6,517 nt of DNA from a bacterium. Lineage in GTDB: Bacteria > Ratteibacteria > UBA8468. Of this stretch, positions 5,788 through 6,517 are shown one piece after another (position 1 is the stretch's first letter; each line of letters opens with the position of its first letter). Both the position numbers and the translations under genes were made by a program. Below the pieces are notes generated by a model. That model was given only the letters and a program-made list of their open reading frames with translations. It did not search any database and was not told the origin of the DNA. The stretch lies in NCBI GenBank assembly GCA_030637775.1, contig DAOWFY010000054.1, positions 1-6,517 of the forward strand. The letters are read 5' to 3'.

Positions 5788-6151
5788 TGATAATTTCTAT
5801 CCCCTTTTTCTTATATCTTAAGAAATGAGGATCTTTGGTTAAAATCCTTTTGCATCCGGTCTCTAATAAAGAGGCAAGAATTAAAGCATCTAGACTGGGG
5901 ATCCCTGCTCCCTAGGATATGTGAGAAGCTCTAATAGCTACTTCCAGGTTTACAGGGACAATCGTGCAAGCCTCTTTTAATCTTTCTAAAAACCTTGACC
6001 AATGTGGGAAACTACCTTTCAAGAAAGCTTTCTCCAATTCGTATACTGTTATAGTAGAGATAACTAATTGCTCCTTCTCCCAGATTTGTAATGCTTCTAC
6101 TTTCTTCTTTTCTAAAGCGTAGAAGAAACCCGTATCAATCCCGACCAACAT
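5777..6151 (-). pseudogene. vapC: PIN-domain (VapC-like) toxin with an in-frame TAG at codon 80
   Basis: From ATG 6151-6149 the frame encodes 79 residues up to TAG at 5914-5912. The same frame then continues without shift for 44 more codons to TAA at 5779-5777. Read through, it is 124 codons long, the normal length of a VapC ribonuclease. The PIN acids are D6 (GIDTGFF), E38 (VYELEKA), D88 (SLDALILAS) and D107 (LTKDPHF), so two of the four lie after the TAG. The C-terminus (KKKGIEIIIVE) is also well preserved. The gene overlaps its antitoxin by 17 bases. The single nonsense codon suggests a recent mutation, a sequencing error, or suppression/recoding; a truncated 79-residue product would lack the active site. 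The fold call is strong; the state of the gene is open. Confidence 0.8.
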
Positions 6152-6374
6152 CAGCCCCTGTCCTTTCTTTATGTAGTTCTTTCCATGACTTCCCTAAAGG
6201 ACCTTTGGAAAGGATAGAAAGAATATCGGCCTTTGCCTTTGCTACTTTGTCTCTTTCTAAAAACTTAGAAACAGCTTTTTGAATTACCCTTGAAAAAGGT
6301 ATTCTTTCCTCTTTGGCCTTCAATTCTACCCCTTTTGCTAACTCTTCCGGAAGGTAGATACTTTCTCTTGGCAT
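6135..6374 (-). CDS. vapB: VapB-like ribbon-helix-helix antitoxin
   Basis: The 79-residue protein has an N-terminal RHH DNA-binding domain: strand ESIYLPEELAKGVE (4-17), helix with AKEERIPFSRVIQKAV (20-35), and the turn before SKFLERD. The C-terminal part (about 55-79, GPLGKSWKELHKE) is the likely toxin-binding tail. RHH antitoxins bind and neutralise the PIN RNase and repress their own promoter as a complex. Its stop overlaps the PIN gene start by 17 bases, the usual antitoxin-first order. The start is fixed by a strong Shine-Dalgarno at 6380-6387, five bases before the ATG. That strength contrasts with the URO-D operon, which has nearly none, and suggests a different origin. If the toxin is dead, this antitoxin may persist alone. 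Confidence 0.8.
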   Translation of the reverse strand: MPRESIYLPEELAKGVELKAKEERIPFSRVIQKAVSKFLERDKVAKAKADILSILSKGPLGKSWKELHKERTGADVGRD

Positions 6375-6379
6375 TCCCT

Positions 6380-6387
6380 CCTCCTTT
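6380..6387 (-). promoter_or_regulatory. strong ribosome binding site of the RHH antitoxin
   Basis: On the - strand the bases read AAAGGAGG, a near-perfect Shine-Dalgarno, five bases before the ATG at 6374-6372. It decides the start of the antitoxin gene and is the only strong ribosome binding site in the window. Confidence 0.8.
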
Positions 6388-6412
6388 CATTTTACGTATT
6401 GTCAAAAACTTC

Positions 6413-6430
6413 CTGCTAATTTTCTGCTAA
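6413..6430. promoter_or_regulatory. candidate operator: 11-base-spaced direct repeat
   Basis: CTGCTAA occurs at 6413-6419 and again at 6424-6430, with starts exactly 11 bases apart, about one helical turn, separated by TTTT. Paired repeats on one DNA face are what RHH repressors bind, and the site lies 39-56 bases upstream of the antitoxin ATG. On the - strand a TTGACA lies just after it (6405-6400), but no good -10 box follows at the right distance. The operator role is inference. Confidence 0.35.
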
Positions 6431-6517
6431 ACCGTTGAATATCAAGCAGTTCCGATGATTTTGTCTTCCTCCCCCCTATTCTACAGGGTTTTTGAAATAT
6501 TAAAGTTAATAATAGTC

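Noticed and set aside
5801-5809. Apparent frameshift at the CCCC/TTTTT run in the PIN gene
   Set aside because: Careful codon counting shows the frame runs through this homopolymer unchanged to TAA at 5779-5777; only the TAG interrupts it.
6091-6282. 63-codon + strand frame opposite the antitoxin and PIN genes
   Set aside because: It is antisense to recognisable VapB/VapC-like sequences and has no family features.
6476-6495. CCCT...AGGG followed by TTTTT, as a terminator on the + strand
   Set aside because: The stem is only four base pairs and no + strand gene precedes it in the window.

Overview
This 6.5 kb window looks like bacterial accessory DNA, probably from an uncultivated, moderately AT-rich lineage. 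I cannot name the phylum. The evidence is a block of uroporphyrinogen-decarboxylase-like (URO-D-like) paralogues, a PL22-type beta-propeller gene, two toxin-antitoxin modules, a transposase tail and a GC-rich palindromic repeat inserted in frame in a gene. No tRNA, rRNA, CRISPR array or gene-free stretch over 300 bases was seen.

Left flank, + strand: the last 43 codons of an rve-type transposase (1-132) are followed by a HEPN-domain gene (190-600) that overlaps a minimal nucleotidyltransferase (MNT) gene (549-965). Together these form a HEPN/MNT toxin-antitoxin-like pair. A TTGACA box just after the transposase stop may drive it.

Centre, - strand (about 5537 down to 946): a tightly packed operon encodes three different URO-D-like TIM-barrel proteins (5537-4551, 4554-3391, 3389-2202), then a PL22/TolB-like beta-propeller protein (2194-1055). 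Junctions are an ATGA overlap, a 1-base gap and a 7-base gap, almost without Shine-Dalgarno sequences, which points to translational coupling. Both ends look cut. A 44-codon tail that resembles a sugar-phosphate isomerase/epimerase C-terminus lies at 1080-946, and a short open frame (5608-5534) stops in an ATGA overlap with the first URO-D-like gene, as if it were the end of a lost upstream gene. The set suggests a catabolic or methyl/one-carbon transfer pathway acting on a sugar acid or methylated compound, but the substrate is unknown.

Right flank, - strand: a RHH (VapB-like) antitoxin gene (6374-6135) with a strong ribosome binding site overlaps a PIN-domain (VapC-like) gene. The PIN gene is full length (6151-5777) only if a single in-frame TAG at codon 80 is read through; two catalytic aspartates lie after that codon. 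Next is a truncated DUF3368 PIN relative (5787-5548), directly upstream of the URO-D operon. All - strand genes are co-directional, so the operon may now depend on transcription from the toxin-antitoxin side.

The strongest leads are the three-paralogue URO-D/beta-propeller operon whose members differ at the metal-binding site, the amber codon in an otherwise intact PIN toxin, the palindromic repeat inserted in frame in the third URO-D-like gene, and the gene remnants that mark rearrangement junctions on both sides.
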